Shown: piece by piece, positions 1 through 7,528 of the stretch
How positions within the stretch are numbered: position 1 is the first letter of the stretch
Layout: the number at the start of each line of letters is the position of its first letter
Assembly (NCBI GenBank): GCA_002398485.1
Contig: DGYV01000058.1
Span: 3,791 to 25,596, forward strand
Direction of reading: 5' to 3'
Source: Peptococcaceae bacterium UBA4997
Lineage (GTDB): Bacteria > Bacillota > Dehalobacteriia > UBA4068 > UBA4997
Length of the DNA: 21,806 nucleotides
Made by a program: the position numbers and the translations under genes
Notes under the pieces: generated by a model
Seen by the model: the letters and a program-made list of their open reading frames with translations, nothing else
The model's database searches: none
Told to the model about the DNA's origin: nothing

Positions 1-28
1 CTATAACAAATGTAAACTCAAAATAAAC

Positions 29-1429
29 TTATACAGGACAATAATTTACTGCTTTTTCATCCCCGCCAACCATATTTAGCTCCACATTTGTTTTACCTGC
101 CATCCTATTTTCCAAAAAAGTTTTTGCTACCTGTGGGAACATGATGTAGGAAAGTAAGTCCTCAAGAGTTTCCATTAAATAACCCAGCTCATGCTTGGCT
201 TCCTCTAATTGGGGGGCAAGCTCATCTGCGGGACGCCCTGTGATTACCCTGTCATCCCCAATAACTTTTTTGACTATTGCAGGATCCATAGGCGCAGGCG
301 GCTGACCATATTGACCATGGAAATAAGCTTTTACCTCATTGGTTGTTATTTTGTAACGTTCGCCCATCAGTACATTCAATACAGCCTGTGAACCCACAAT
401 TTGGCTGGAAGGAGTAACCAAAGGCGGATAACCCATATCTTTACGCACCCTGGGTACCTCTTCAAGCACTTCAGGCAAACGATTCAAAGCATTGGCTTCT
501 CTTAGCTGCGACATAAAATTGGAAATCATGCCGCCGGGGATTTGGTAACGCAGAACATTGGTATTGACACGCGGGCTGGAAATATCAAATTTTTCATAAT
601 GACCGCGAATCTCAGCTACTTTTTTGGTAATTTCGGTTAAGGCATTCAAATCGATACCCGTATCATAAGGAGTACCGCCGAAGGTCGCTACCATTGTTTC
701 TACAGCAGGTTGGGAAGCACCCAATGCCATAGGGCTCATTGCACAATCTATAACATCACAGCCTGCCTCTACCGCTTTAAGATACGCCATAGCCGCCATA
801 CCGCTTACATAGTGGCAATGCAACTGTACAGGCAAATCTACTTTTTCCTTAATGCCTTTTACCAGTTCATAAGCACCATAAGGATAAATTATGCCGCTCA
901 TATCCTTGATGCAAATAGAATCCGCACCCATATCCTTAACCTTTTGAGCCAATTCCACAAAATAATCGTTATTGTGCACAGGGCTGTTCGTATATGATAC
1001 AGCTACCTGAGCATGGCCGCCCTCCGCCTTAGTTGCCTTAAGAGAACGTTCAACATTACGCAAATCATTCAAGGCATCAAAAATGCGTATTATATCTACT
1101 CCGTTAGCAATAGCTCTTTTAATAAAATCATCCACAACATCGTCGGCATAATGGCGGTAGCCAACCAAGTTTTGCCCCCGCAGCAGCATTTGCAGCTTAG
1201 TATTGGGAGCAGCTTTGCGGATTTTTCTTAACCTTTCCCAAGGATCTTCATTCAAAAAACGCATACAGCTGTCAAAAGTGGCACCACCCCAGCATTCCAG
1301 GGAATGAAAGCCTACTTTGTCCAAATCCGCTGCCAAATCTACAATATCAGCCGTGGTAACCCTTGTAGCCAATAAGGATTGATGACCGTCCCGCAGAGTA
1401 GTATCTGTAATGCCAACTTTTTGTACCAT
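29..1429 (-). CDS. Biotin-dependent carboxyltransferase subunit (oxaloacetate decarboxylase alpha / transcarboxylase 5S-like), no biotin domain
   Basis: A 466-residue carboxyltransferase with a TIM-barrel of the HMGL-like/PYC_OADA family. Visible motifs are DTTLRDGHQS (9-18), the IKDMSG segment (174-179) whose Lys175 matches the carboxylated metal-bridging lysine, and the HCH metal ligands (204-206). The PYC_OADA part includes PGGMISN and PPLVTPSSQIVG. Family members move CO2 between a 2-oxoacid (oxaloacetate/pyruvate) and carboxybiotin. It stops soon after the conserved FPQVAKTF segment, so there is no C-terminal biotinyl (AMKM) domain. A separate biotin carrier must be encoded elsewhere, as in transcarboxylase 5S or PycB-type systems. 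The ATG at 1429 has an AAAGGAGG site just upstream. It lies 54 bases downstream of mtrB, with a 15-bp palindrome in the gap. Exact substrate (oxaloacetate decarboxylase, pyruvate carboxylase B or methylmalonyl-CoA transcarboxylase) cannot be decided from this window. Confidence 0.88.
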   Translation of the reverse strand: MVQKVGITDTTLRDGHQSLLATRVTTADIVDLAADLDKVGFHSLECWGGATFDSCMRFLNEDPWERLRKIRKAAPNTKLQMLLRGQNLVGYRHYADDVVDDFIKRAIANGVDIIRIFDALNDLRNVERSLKATKAEGGHAQVAVSYTNSPVHNNDYFVELAQKVKDMGADSICIKDMSGIIYPYGAYELVKGIKEKVDLPVQLHCHYVSGMAAMAYLKAVEAGCDVIDCAMSPMALGASQPAVETMVATFGGTPYDTGIDLNALTEITKKVAEIRGHYEKFDISSPRVNTNVLRYQIPGGMISNFMSQLREANALNRLPEVLEEVPRVRKDMGYPPLVTPSSQIVGSQAVLNVLMGERYKITTNEVKAYFHGQYGQPPAPMDPAIVKKVIGDDRVITGRPADELAPQLEEAKHELGYLMETLEDLLSYIMFPQVAKTFLENRMAGKTNVELNMVGGDEKAVNYCPV

Positions 1430-1446
1430 AGTGCGTCCTCCTTTTG

Positions 1447-1461
1447 TACGGTAATACCGTA
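1447..1461. promoter_or_regulatory. 15-bp palindrome, operator-like, ahead of the carboxyltransferase gene
   Basis: TACGGTA-A-TACCGTA is an inverted repeat with 7-bp arms and a single central base. One base is too short for an RNA loop without opening the stem, so a dimeric DNA-binding protein is the likelier reader. On the minus strand it directly follows a TATATT (1462-1467) that could act as a -10 element, placing the palindrome over the predicted transcription start and just before the ribosome binding site. The -35 match is weak, so the promoter is tentative. Confidence 0.4.
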
Positions 1462-1483
1462 AATATATTATTTAAAAAATAAA

Positions 1484-1732
1484 TTAAAAGGTTTTAATCA
1501 TACCATGCTTAGTGTAAATCACAGCATTACCTTTTATTTTAATGGCAGCAGTATGCTCGGTAAACTGCATAATCACAACTTCATTCTTGTCCATTTTCTC
1601 TGTATGATGAAAGCGGGTATCCCTGCCGCGGGTAAGTCCTATTACGCTTACTCCGTTTTCCTCTGCTTTTACGGCAATATAATCACCTATTTGTTTCATT
1701 TCAATAGCAGGATCATCATTAATATTACTCAT
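1484..1732 (-). CDS. mtrB: trp RNA-binding attenuation protein (TRAP)
   Basis: An 82-residue protein that aligns along its whole core with Bacillus subtilis Mtr[13 protein letters not shown] (32-43), TEKMDK (44-49), [13 protein letters not shown] (56-68). TRAP forms an 11-subunit ring that, when loaded with tryptophan, binds GAG/UAG repeats in trp-gene leaders. Residues equivalent to the B. subtilis Trp pocket (Thr25, Thr30, Gln47, Thr49, His51) are kept as Thr34, Thr39, Gln56, Thr58 and His60. Of the RNA-contacting basic residues, Lys37 and Lys56 are kept (Lys46, Lys65), and Arg58 is replaced by Lys67. Compared with B. subtilis it has about nine extra N-terminal residues. I chose the ATG at 1732 because AGGAGG lies 7 bases upstream; an in-frame ATG at 1753 overlaps coaD and has no such site. 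It is 17 bases after coaD. No trp gene, anti-TRAP or GAG/UAG repeat tract is visible nearby. Confidence 0.9.
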   Translation of the reverse strand: MSNINDDPAIEMKQIGDYIAVKAEENGVSVIGLTRGRDTRFHHTEKMDKNEVVIMQFTEHTAAIKIKGNAVIYTKHGMIKTF

Positions 1733-1749
1733 CTTAAAACCTCCTCTGC

Positions 1750-2235
1750 TCATCTATGCCTATATTTTTTTTCCAAAGCTTCCTCAACCACAGACGGTAC
1801 TAAACCTGTAACTATGGAATCAAGTGAAGCAAAATTTTTGATCATGCTTGAGCTTACAAACTGATATTTCGAAGCTGTCATTAAAAAAATAGTTTCTACT
1901 TCAGGCAATACCTCTTTATTCATAAGAGCCATCTGAAATTCCCTTTCAAAATCAGACATGGCTCTTAAGCCACGTATTACAGTACCCGCCTTTTCCTCCA
2001 CACAAAAATTCACCAATAAACCATGAAATGGCTTAACTTCAACATTAGGTATATTTGCCGTTACTTTACGCATAAGCTCAAGACGTTCTTCCATATTAAA
2101 AAGATTGTTTTTATAGTTTTCATCAGCTATGGCAACTATTACCTTATCAAAAAGGCGAGCTGCTCTTTCAATAATATCCAAATGACCGTTGGTTACAGGG
2201 TCAAAGGTACCGGGGTAAATAGCTGTTCTGATCAT
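1750..2235 (-). CDS. coaD: Phosphopantetheine adenylyltransferase
   Basis: 161 residues, the usual length. It transfers AMP from ATP to 4'-phosphopantetheine, giving dephospho-CoA, the penultimate step of coenzyme A synthesis in the cytoplasm. The N-terminal [10 protein letters not shown] (9-18) carries the nucleotidyltransferase TxGH signature, followed by the conserved [10 protein letters not shown] stretch and the VSSSMIK (ISSS-type) loop near the C-terminus. Its ATG at 2235 follows the stop of the upstream glycosylase gene by two bases, and its AAGGAG site lies inside the end of that gene, so the two are probably translationally coupled. Confidence 0.97.
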   Translation of the reverse strand: MIRTAIYPGTFDPVTNGHLDIIERAARLFDKVIVAIADENYKNNLFNMEERLELMRKVTANIPNVEVKPFHGLLVNFCVEEKAGTVIRGLRAMSDFEREFQMALMNKEVLPEVETIFLMTASKYQFVSSSMIKNFASLDSIVTGLVPSVVEEALEKKYRHR

Positions 2236-2237
2236 GT

Positions 2238-2849
2238 TTATTGCTCCTTAAGATAATTTTTTAACCATTTACCCAACCGTTTTATATCTTGCTCATAAGC
2301 AGTTTTTTTACTTTGATCATAAATAACTGCTGCAGGATGATACAAAGGGAATACAGGTAAATTAAAGTTTTTAGATAGAAAAAGCATACCATGAGCCTTA
2401 CCTATAGGCACCTGTCTGCCCACTATATGCGAAAGAGGTACGGCACCCAATGTAACCAAAACAGTTGGTGCTATGATTTCCAGCTCTTTAGCAAACCAAG
2501 GGGCACAGCTGGCTATTTCCTCGGCTGTGGGCTTACGGTTTGCATAATTACCATAACGTCCATGATTAGAAGGTTTGGTAGGCCTGCATTTTACTACATT
2601 GCTTATATAAACATTTCCTCTTTGCAAACCGGCAAGATTTAAAAATTCTGTAAGTATGCCACCTGCCTGACCTGTAAAAGGCCTGCCTGTTTGATCCTCA
2701 CTGCCTCCGGGAGCTTCCCCCAGCAAAAAAACACGGCAATCTTCACGAAAATCACCATGTACAACATTAGTTCTGGTTTTACAAATACCACATTTATTGC
2801 ATTGATAAAGCTCTGCACAAAAAGTATCAAAAAGTTCTTTTTTTCCCAT
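2238..2849 (-). CDS. Uracil-DNA glycosylase, family 4 (iron-sulfur type)
   Basis: 203 residues. Family 4 enzymes remove uracil from DNA as the first step of base excision repair and hold a [4Fe-4S] cluster. Seen here: the N-terminal CNKCGICKTRTNVV segment with Cys17 and Cys20, the motif GEAPGGSEDQTGRPFTGQAG (44-63) with the catalytic GEAPG loop, NVVKCRP with Cys88, Cys115 in ASCAPW, and the LYHPAA motif (169-174) near the end. Cys17/20/88/115 match the four cluster ligands; Cys11 and Cys23 are extra. The spacer between Cys88 and Cys115 holds an additional Asn/Gly/Tyr-rich stretch (about 95-104) compared with the textbook family layout. It is the first gene after the promoter at 2900-2928 and precedes coaD by two bases. 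Confidence 0.92.
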   Translation of the reverse strand: MGKKELFDTFCAELYQCNKCGICKTRTNVVHGDFREDCRVFLLGEAPGGSEDQTGRPFTGQAGGILTEFLNLAGLQRGNVYISNVVKCRPTKPSNHGRYGNYANRKPTAEEIASCAPWFAKELEIIAPTVLVTLGAVPLSHIVGRQVPIGKAHGMLFLSKNFNLPVFPLYHPAAVIYDQSKKTAYEQDIKRLGKWLKNYLKEQ

Positions 2850-2899
2850 TGCTAAAACTCCCTGAACAGGTTTTTAAGAGTTTATTATTTTCACATTAA

Positions 2900-2928
2900 A
2901 GTATAACATTTGACAATAATTACTGCAA
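2900..2928 (-). promoter_or_regulatory. Sigma-A-type promoter for the udg-coaD-mtrB run
   Basis: On the minus strand TTGCAG (2923-2928) and TATACT (2900-2905) are separated by exactly 17 bases and lie about 50 bases upstream of the glycosylase start. The hexamers match consensus at 4 and 5 of 6 positions. The direct repeat at 2932-2952 is immediately upstream of the -35 box. Confidence 0.6.
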
Positions 2929-2931
2929 GCA

Positions 2932-2952
2932 TTAACCTTAATTTAACCTTAA
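2932..2952. repeat. Tandem direct repeat TTAACCTTAA, 11-bp period
   Basis: The decamer TTAACCTTAA occurs at 2932-2941 and again at 2943-2952, one helical turn apart. The layout (TTAACC-N5-TTAACC) is reminiscent of tandem sites for PhoB/OmpR-family response regulators. On the minus strand it ends 4 bases upstream of the -35 box of the promoter at 2900-2928, a typical activator position. The regulator is not identified. Confidence 0.4.
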
Positions 2953-3004
2953 AGTATTCTTTTAATAACTATACATATTAAAATTTATAATATTTTTTGA
3001 ACAA

Positions 3005-3039
3005 AATAAAAGCAGCATATTCAATATGCTGCTTTTATT
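3005..3039 (-). terminator. Rho-independent terminator of the arg operon
   Basis: An inverted repeat with 16-bp arms around a 3-base centre (core AGCAGCATAT / ATATGCTGCT), 6 bases after the argG stop. In the minus direction it is followed by a run of mostly T, as expected for intrinsic termination. The plus side is also T-rich, but no plus-strand gene runs into it. Confidence 0.92.
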
Positions 3040-3044
3040 ATTTA

Positions 3045-4313
3045 TTATTTTGTCTCCTCAGCTACTGCAACAGGTGTTCTTGTTTCATCTGAAAGGTTCT
3101 TTTTAGCCTGCTCACCAAATAACATAGCACGAACAGTAAGAGGCAAACCAAATAAGTTGATAAAACCTGCAGCATCCTTTTGATTGTATACTTCATCCAC
3201 GCCAAAGGTGGCAAAGTCCTCACTATACAAGGAATATGGGCTTTGTGTACCCGCACCCGTAACACTGCCTTTATATAATTTCATCCTTACCTTACCAGTT
3301 ACATTCTGTTGAGTGGATTCAACAAAAGCATCCAAGGCTTCTCTTAAAGGAGAGAACCACACACCATCATAAACCAATTCCGCATAACGTAAGGCTACTA
3401 CTTCTTTATAATGATACGTAATGCGGTCTAAGCACAATTCTTCCAAATTGCGATGAGCGGCATAAAGAATGGTACCTGCGGGGGTTTCATAAACACCGCG
3501 AGATTTCATGCCTACCAAACGGTTTTCAACCATATCCGAAATACCTACACCGTTTTCCGCACCAACTTTATTCAAATATTCAACTATACCTACAGGGGAA
3601 AGTTTTTTGCCATCAACAGCCACGGGTTCGCCCTTTTCAAAATCTATCTCTACATAAGCAGGTTTATCGGGAGCCTGTTCGGGAGCAGTACAAATCATAA
3701 ACATTTGGTTCTGAGGCTCATTCCAGGGATCTTCCAAATCCATGCCTTCATGGCTCAAGTGCCAAATATTCCTATCCATGGAATAGTTGGTTTTTTTGGT
3801 AACAGGAATGGGGATATTACGAGCCTGAGCATATTCGATGGCTTCATCACGGGAACGGATATTCCAAATACGCCAAGGTGCAATGATTTCCAGGTCGGGA
3901 GCAAGTGCTTTAACCGCCAGTTCAAAACGAACTTGGTCATTACCTTTACCTGTGGCACCATGACAAATAGCCACAGCACCTTCCTGACGAGCTATTTCTA
4001 CCATACGTTTGGCAATCAAAGGGCGGGCAAAAGAAGTACCCAAAAGATATTTGCCTTCATATACAGCGCCTGCTTTTAAGGTAGGCCAAATATAATCCTT
4101 AACGAACTCTTCTTTCAAATCTTCGATATAAAGTTTGGAAGCGCCTGTTTTAATGGCTTTTTCTTTTAAAGGAGCTGTTTCATCGCCCTGGCCTACATCA
4201 CCACACATAGCTATTACTTCATAACCGTAATTTTCCTTTAACCAAGGAATAATGATAGAGGTATCCAAACCACCGGAATAAGCAAGTATTACTTTTTTTG
4301 CATCGTTACTCAT
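3045..4313 (-). CDS. argG: Argininosuccinate synthase
   Basis: 422 residues. It joins citrulline and aspartate using ATP to make argininosuccinate, the seventh step of arginine synthesis. The N-terminal nucleotide-binding loop is AYSGGLDTS (11-19), followed by the characteristic [13 protein letters not shown] segment and [16 protein letters not shown]. Length is normal, slightly long at the C-terminus with a Thr/Glu-rich tail. The ATG at 4313 follows a GAAGGGGAG site. It is the last gene of the arg operon, 76 bases after argF, with the terminator just beyond. The usual partner argH is not downstream; the next gene is separated by a terminator and belongs to another unit. Confidence 0.97.
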   Translation of the reverse strand: MSNDAKKVILAYSGGLDTSIIIPWLKENYGYEVIAMCGDVGQGDETAPLKEKAIKTGASKLYIEDLKEEFVKDYIWPTLKAGAVYEGKYLLGTSFARPLIAKRMVEIARQEGAVAICHGATGKGNDQVRFELAVKALAPDLEIIAPWRIWNIRSRDEAIEYAQARNIPIPVTKKTNYSMDRNIWHLSHEGMDLEDPWNEPQNQMFMICTAPEQAPDKPAYVEIDFEKGEPVAVDGKKLSPVGIVEYLNKVGAENGVGISDMVENRLVGMKSRGVYETPAGTILYAAHRNLEELCLDRITYHYKEVVALRYAELVYDGVWFSPLREALDAFVESTQQNVTGKVRMKLYKGSVTGAGTQSPYSLYSEDFATFGVDEVYNQKDAAGFINLFGLPLTVRAMLFGEQAKKNLSDETRTPVAVAEETK

Positions 4314-4389
4314 GAAAATCTCCCCTTCATATAAAATTAAAAATCCTCTAATTTTAACTTAAAATAAAATATACCATAGGCATTATAGA

Positions 4390-5337
4390 CTATTTATCAG
4401 CCATTGTCAAAGCCATTACCGCCATTTGTGCATGTAAACGGTTTTCGGCTTCATCAAAAATTTCCTTGTGGTGAAGTTCAAAAATTTCATTGGTTATTTC
4501 TTCTTCCCTATGGGCAGGCAAACAATGCAATACTATGACATCTTCTTTGGTGGCAGTCATCAATTTGGCATTTACCTGATAACCTGCAAAAGCTTTCATT
4601 CTGGCTTCAGCTTCACCTTCCATGCCCATACTTGCCCATACATCCGTATAAATAACATCCGCGTTTTGAGCTGCTTCCATCGGGTCGGAAACTATGGTTA
4701 CAGAACCGCCGTTAGCTAAGGCGTCTGCTTTTGCATTGGCCAAAACAGTGGCATCGGGCACATAGCTTTCAGGGCTTGCTATAACTACCTCCATACCCAT
4801 TTTAGCACCACCGTACATTAAAGAATGCGCCATATTGTTACCATCGCCTATAAAGACAAGCTTTAGGCCTGCTAATTTGCCTTTATACTCACGGATGGTC
4901 TGCAGATCCGCCAGTACCTGGCAAGGATGCAGCAAATCGGTCAAGCCGTTGATGATGGGGATATCCGCATATTCGGCCAATTCCAAAACATCATCATGGC
5001 TGTAAGTTCTAATCATGATGCCGTCCAAATAACGGGATAATACCCTTGCAGTATCCTTAATTGGTTCGCCCCTGCCTATTTGCAAGTCATTGCTGGATAA
5101 AAACAAAGCAGTGCCACCCAAATAATACATGCCGGTTTCAAAAGAAACTCTGGTACGGGTAGAGCTTTTTTGGAAAATCATGCCCATTGTTTTACCTTTT
5201 AAATAATGAATAGGCCTGCCTGCTTTTTTTTCAGCCTTCAAAAAATCGGCAACATCCAAAAAATAGGTCAACTCTTGTTGAGTGTAATCATGAAGGGAAA
5301 TAAAATCCCTGCCACAAAAATCTTTGTTTAAATTCAT
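4390..5337 (-). CDS. argF: Ornithine carbamoyltransferase
   Basis: 315 residues, normal length. It condenses ornithine with carbamoyl phosphate to citrulline. Carbamoyl-phosphate contacts are SSTRTR (58-63) and HPCQ (137-140). The ornithine side shows the DVWASMG (232-238) and HCLP (271-274) motifs, which distinguish it from aspartate carbamoyltransferase. The ATG at 5337 follows AAAGGAGAG and lies 18 bases after argD. Its place inside a biosynthetic operon with argCJBDG argues for the anabolic rather than the deiminase-pathway enzyme. Confidence 0.96.
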   Translation of the reverse strand: MNLNKDFCGRDFISLHDYTQQELTYFLDVADFLKAEKKAGRPIHYLKGKTMGMIFQKSSTRTRVSFETGMYYLGGTALFLSSNDLQIGRGEPIKDTARVLSRYLDGIMIRTYSHDDVLELAEYADIPIINGLTDLLHPCQVLADLQTIREYKGKLAGLKLVFIGDGNNMAHSLMYGGAKMGMEVVIASPESYVPDATVLANAKADALANGGSVTIVSDPMEAAQNADVIYTDVWASMGMEGEAEARMKAFAGYQVNAKLMTATKEDVIVLHCLPAHREEEITNEIFELHHKEIFDEAENRLHAQMAVMALTMADK

Positions 5338-5355
5338 TTTTTCTCTCCTTTACTG

Positions 5356-6552
5356 TTATTTGGCTGTTTTATCAAAAGCAGCCTTTAGAATTACTAAAGC
5401 AGCATCTATATCCTCTTTAGTAATATTTAACGGAGGCACAAACCTTAAAACAGTGCCCGCAGTACAGTTTATCAACAAACCGTTATCCAAACATTCTTTA
5501 ACTATAGGTGCTCCCTCTATGTCCAATTGTAAACCTAAAAGCAAGCCTTTGCCCCTGCATTCTTTTATAAAAGAATATTCCTGTTTCAGCTCGTTGAATT
5601 TTTCCGTCATGTATTTCCCCATCGCCATGGCATGAGCAGGCAAGTCCTCCTCTAAAATTACTTGAAGGCTGGCATAGCCTGCAGCGGTTACCAAGGGATT
5701 ACCGCCAAAAGTGGAAGCATGATCGCCCGGGTGGAAACTGTCAGCAACAGCATCCTTGGCCATAAAAGCACCAATGGGAGTACCGCCGCCCAAGGCTTTG
5801 GCCAAGGTTACTATATCCGCTTCAACACCACTATGCTGATAAGCAAACAATTTTCCTGTACGCCCCATACCTACCTGTACTTCATCAAAGATCACTAACA
5901 TATCTTTTTCATCACATAAAGCCCTCACCTGTTTAAGGTAAGTATCGTCTGCGGCTATAACACCACCTTCACCCTGTACGGGCTCCAGCATAACAGCGCA
6001 AGTATAAGGAGTGATTGCCGCTTTTAAGGCTTCAATATCGTTAAAAGGCACATATTTAAAACCCAGAGGCAAGGGATCATAACCCTTTTGCACTTTTTCC
6101 TGCCCTGTTGCAGTCAAAGTGGCAAGAGTCCTACCGTGAAAAGATTTCAGCATGGTTATTATTTCATAACGCTCAGGATGAGCACTGTTTTTAGCATATT
6201 TACGGGCCAGCTTTATGGCTCCCTCATTAGCTTCAGCACCGCTGTTAGCAAAGAAAACTTTATCATAAACGGAATTTTCCACTAAAAGCTTGGCAAGTTT
6301 TACTTGTGGTTCTATCCAATATAGGTTAGAACAATGAATCAGGGTTTCGGCCTGTACGGCAATAGCTTCCACAACTTTTGGGTGGCAATGCCCCAAAGCG
6401 TTTACGGCAACACCTGCTACAAAATCCAAATATTCTTTGCCGTCCGCATCCCAAACATGGCAGCCCTTACCTTTTACCATGGCAATAGGCAGCCTGCCGT
6501 AAGTATTCATTACATACTTTTGCCCATCTGCCATAATACTTGCATTAGACAT
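5356..6552 (-). CDS. argD: Acetylornithine aminotransferase
   Basis: 398 residues, a class III PLP-dependent aminotransferase. It converts N-acetylglutamate semialdehyde to N-acetylornithine with glutamate as amino donor. Visible are NSGAEANE (103-110) for the cofactor phosphate, SFHGRT (137-142), the FDEVQ motif with Asp223, and the PLP lysine in LAKALGGG (Lys252). The ATG at 6552 follows AAAGGGGG. The position between argB and argF fixes the assignment over related ornithine or succinylornithine aminotransferases. It may also serve as succinyldiaminopimelate aminotransferase, as some ArgD proteins do. Confidence 0.96.
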   Translation of the reverse strand: MSNASIMADGQKYVMNTYGRLPIAMVKGKGCHVWDADGKEYLDFVAGVAVNALGHCHPKVVEAIAVQAETLIHCSNLYWIEPQVKLAKLLVENSVYDKVFFANSGAEANEGAIKLARKYAKNSAHPERYEIITMLKSFHGRTLATLTATGQEKVQKGYDPLPLGFKYVPFNDIEALKAAITPYTCAVMLEPVQGEGGVIAADDTYLKQVRALCDEKDMLVIFDEVQVGMGRTGKLFAYQHSGVEADIVTLAKALGGGTPIGAFMAKDAVADSFHPGDHASTFGGNPLVTAAGYASLQVILEEDLPAHAMAMGKYMTEKFNELKQEYSFIKECRGKGLLLGLQLDIEGAPIVKECLDNGLLINCTAGTVLRFVPPLNITKEDIDAALVILKAAFDKTAK

Positions 6553-6583
6553 TTTGTATCCCCCTTTATTTTAACAAACTAAT

Positions 6584-7477
6584 TTATTTTGTAATCATAG
6601 TGCCAGCACCTTCAGGTGTAAACAACTCCAGTAAAATACTATGAGGATCACGGCCGTCTATTATATGTGTAGTTCCCACGCCACCGCTCAAGGCTTTTAC
6701 ACAGCAATCCAGCTTAGGTATCATACCACCTGCAATGATACCGTCAGCTTTAAAAGTTTCAACTTCATCCGCAGTTATCTCGGAAATCAGGCTTGTTTTA
6801 TCCTCATAATCCCTTAAAATACCTTCAACATCGGTAAGAAGCATTAATTTTTCGGCTTGTAAAGCAGCGGCTATTTCTCCTGCCACCAAATCGGCATTTA
6901 CATTGTAGCTTTCGCCTTCTTTACCAACTGCTACAGGCGAAATTACAGGAATATAGCCTTGGTCCAGCAGGGAATTTATAAGTTTTGTATTAACGGCTTC
7001 TATTTCACCAACCTGGCCTAAATCACAATATACACTGCTGCCTTCTTCGTTGGTAATATAAGTATGCTCTTTATGGGCTATAAGCAAATTACCATCCTTA
7101 CCGCACAAACCTACGGCACTGCCGCCTGCTTGGTTTATATGGTTCACTATTTGCTTATTCACCTTGCCTACCAAAACCATTTCTACAACTTCCATGGTAG
7201 CGGCATCGGTTACTCTTAAGCCATTGATGAATTCAGATTTTATTTGCAGCTTTTTCAGCATTTGGTTAATATCAGGACCACCGCCATGCACAAGTACAGG
7301 GCGCATGCCTACAAACTGCATCAGCAAAATATCGTTGATGACAGCTCTTTTTAATTCCTCGTTGATCATGGCATTACCGCCGTATTTTATAACCATGGTT
7401 TTACCATGAAATTCTCTTATATAAGGAAGAGCTTCTATTAAAATATTGGCTTTTTCCAATTGTGTTATATGATTCAT
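6584..7477 (-). CDS. argB: Acetylglutamate kinase
   Basis: 297 residues, amino-acid kinase family. It phosphorylates N-acetylglutamate with ATP, usually the feedback-controlled step in organisms with a cyclic (ArgJ) pathway. Visible are IKYGGNAM near residue 30, the [11 protein letters not shown] substrate loop, and the C-terminal [11 protein letters not shown] segment. An in-frame TTG at 7492 would add five residues, but the GAGGA site lies within that extension and is 8 bases from the ATG at 7477, so I use the ATG. An N-terminal extension ahead of the kinase core ([18 protein letters not shown]) resembles the helix of arginine-inhibited hexameric enzymes; arginine sensitivity is an inference. 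Confidence 0.96.
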   Translation of the reverse strand: MNHITQLEKANILIEALPYIREFHGKTMVIKYGGNAMINEELKRAVINDILLMQFVGMRPVLVHGGGPDINQMLKKLQIKSEFINGLRVTDAATMEVVEMVLVGKVNKQIVNHINQAGGSAVGLCGKDGNLLIAHKEHTYITNEEGSSVYCDLGQVGEIEAVNTKLINSLLDQGYIPVISPVAVGKEGESYNVNADLVAGEIAAALQAEKLMLLTDVEGILRDYEDKTSLISEITADEVETFKADGIIAGGMIPKLDCCVKALSGGVGTTHIIDGRDPHSILLELFTPEGAGTMITK

Positions 7478-7528
7478 ATTTATTATCCTCAATTTTTATT
7501 TATATATTTGTTAAGTTTACCCTAAAGG

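Noticed and set aside
1430..1483. TRAP binding site upstream of the carboxyltransferase gene
   Set aside because: The leader has no run of GAG/UAG triplets; it is AT-rich with one short palindrome.
2910..2915. Plus-strand TTGACA as part of a promoter
   Set aside because: No -10 element at 16-18 bases and no plus-strand gene downstream; the same bases lie within the spacer of the minus-strand promoter.
3453..4079. A 208-codon open frame on the plus strand
   Set aside because: It lies wholly antisense to argG, whose protein has all family motifs; composition is Phe/Ile/Asn/His-rich as expected of a reverse-complement shadow and there is no ribosome binding site.
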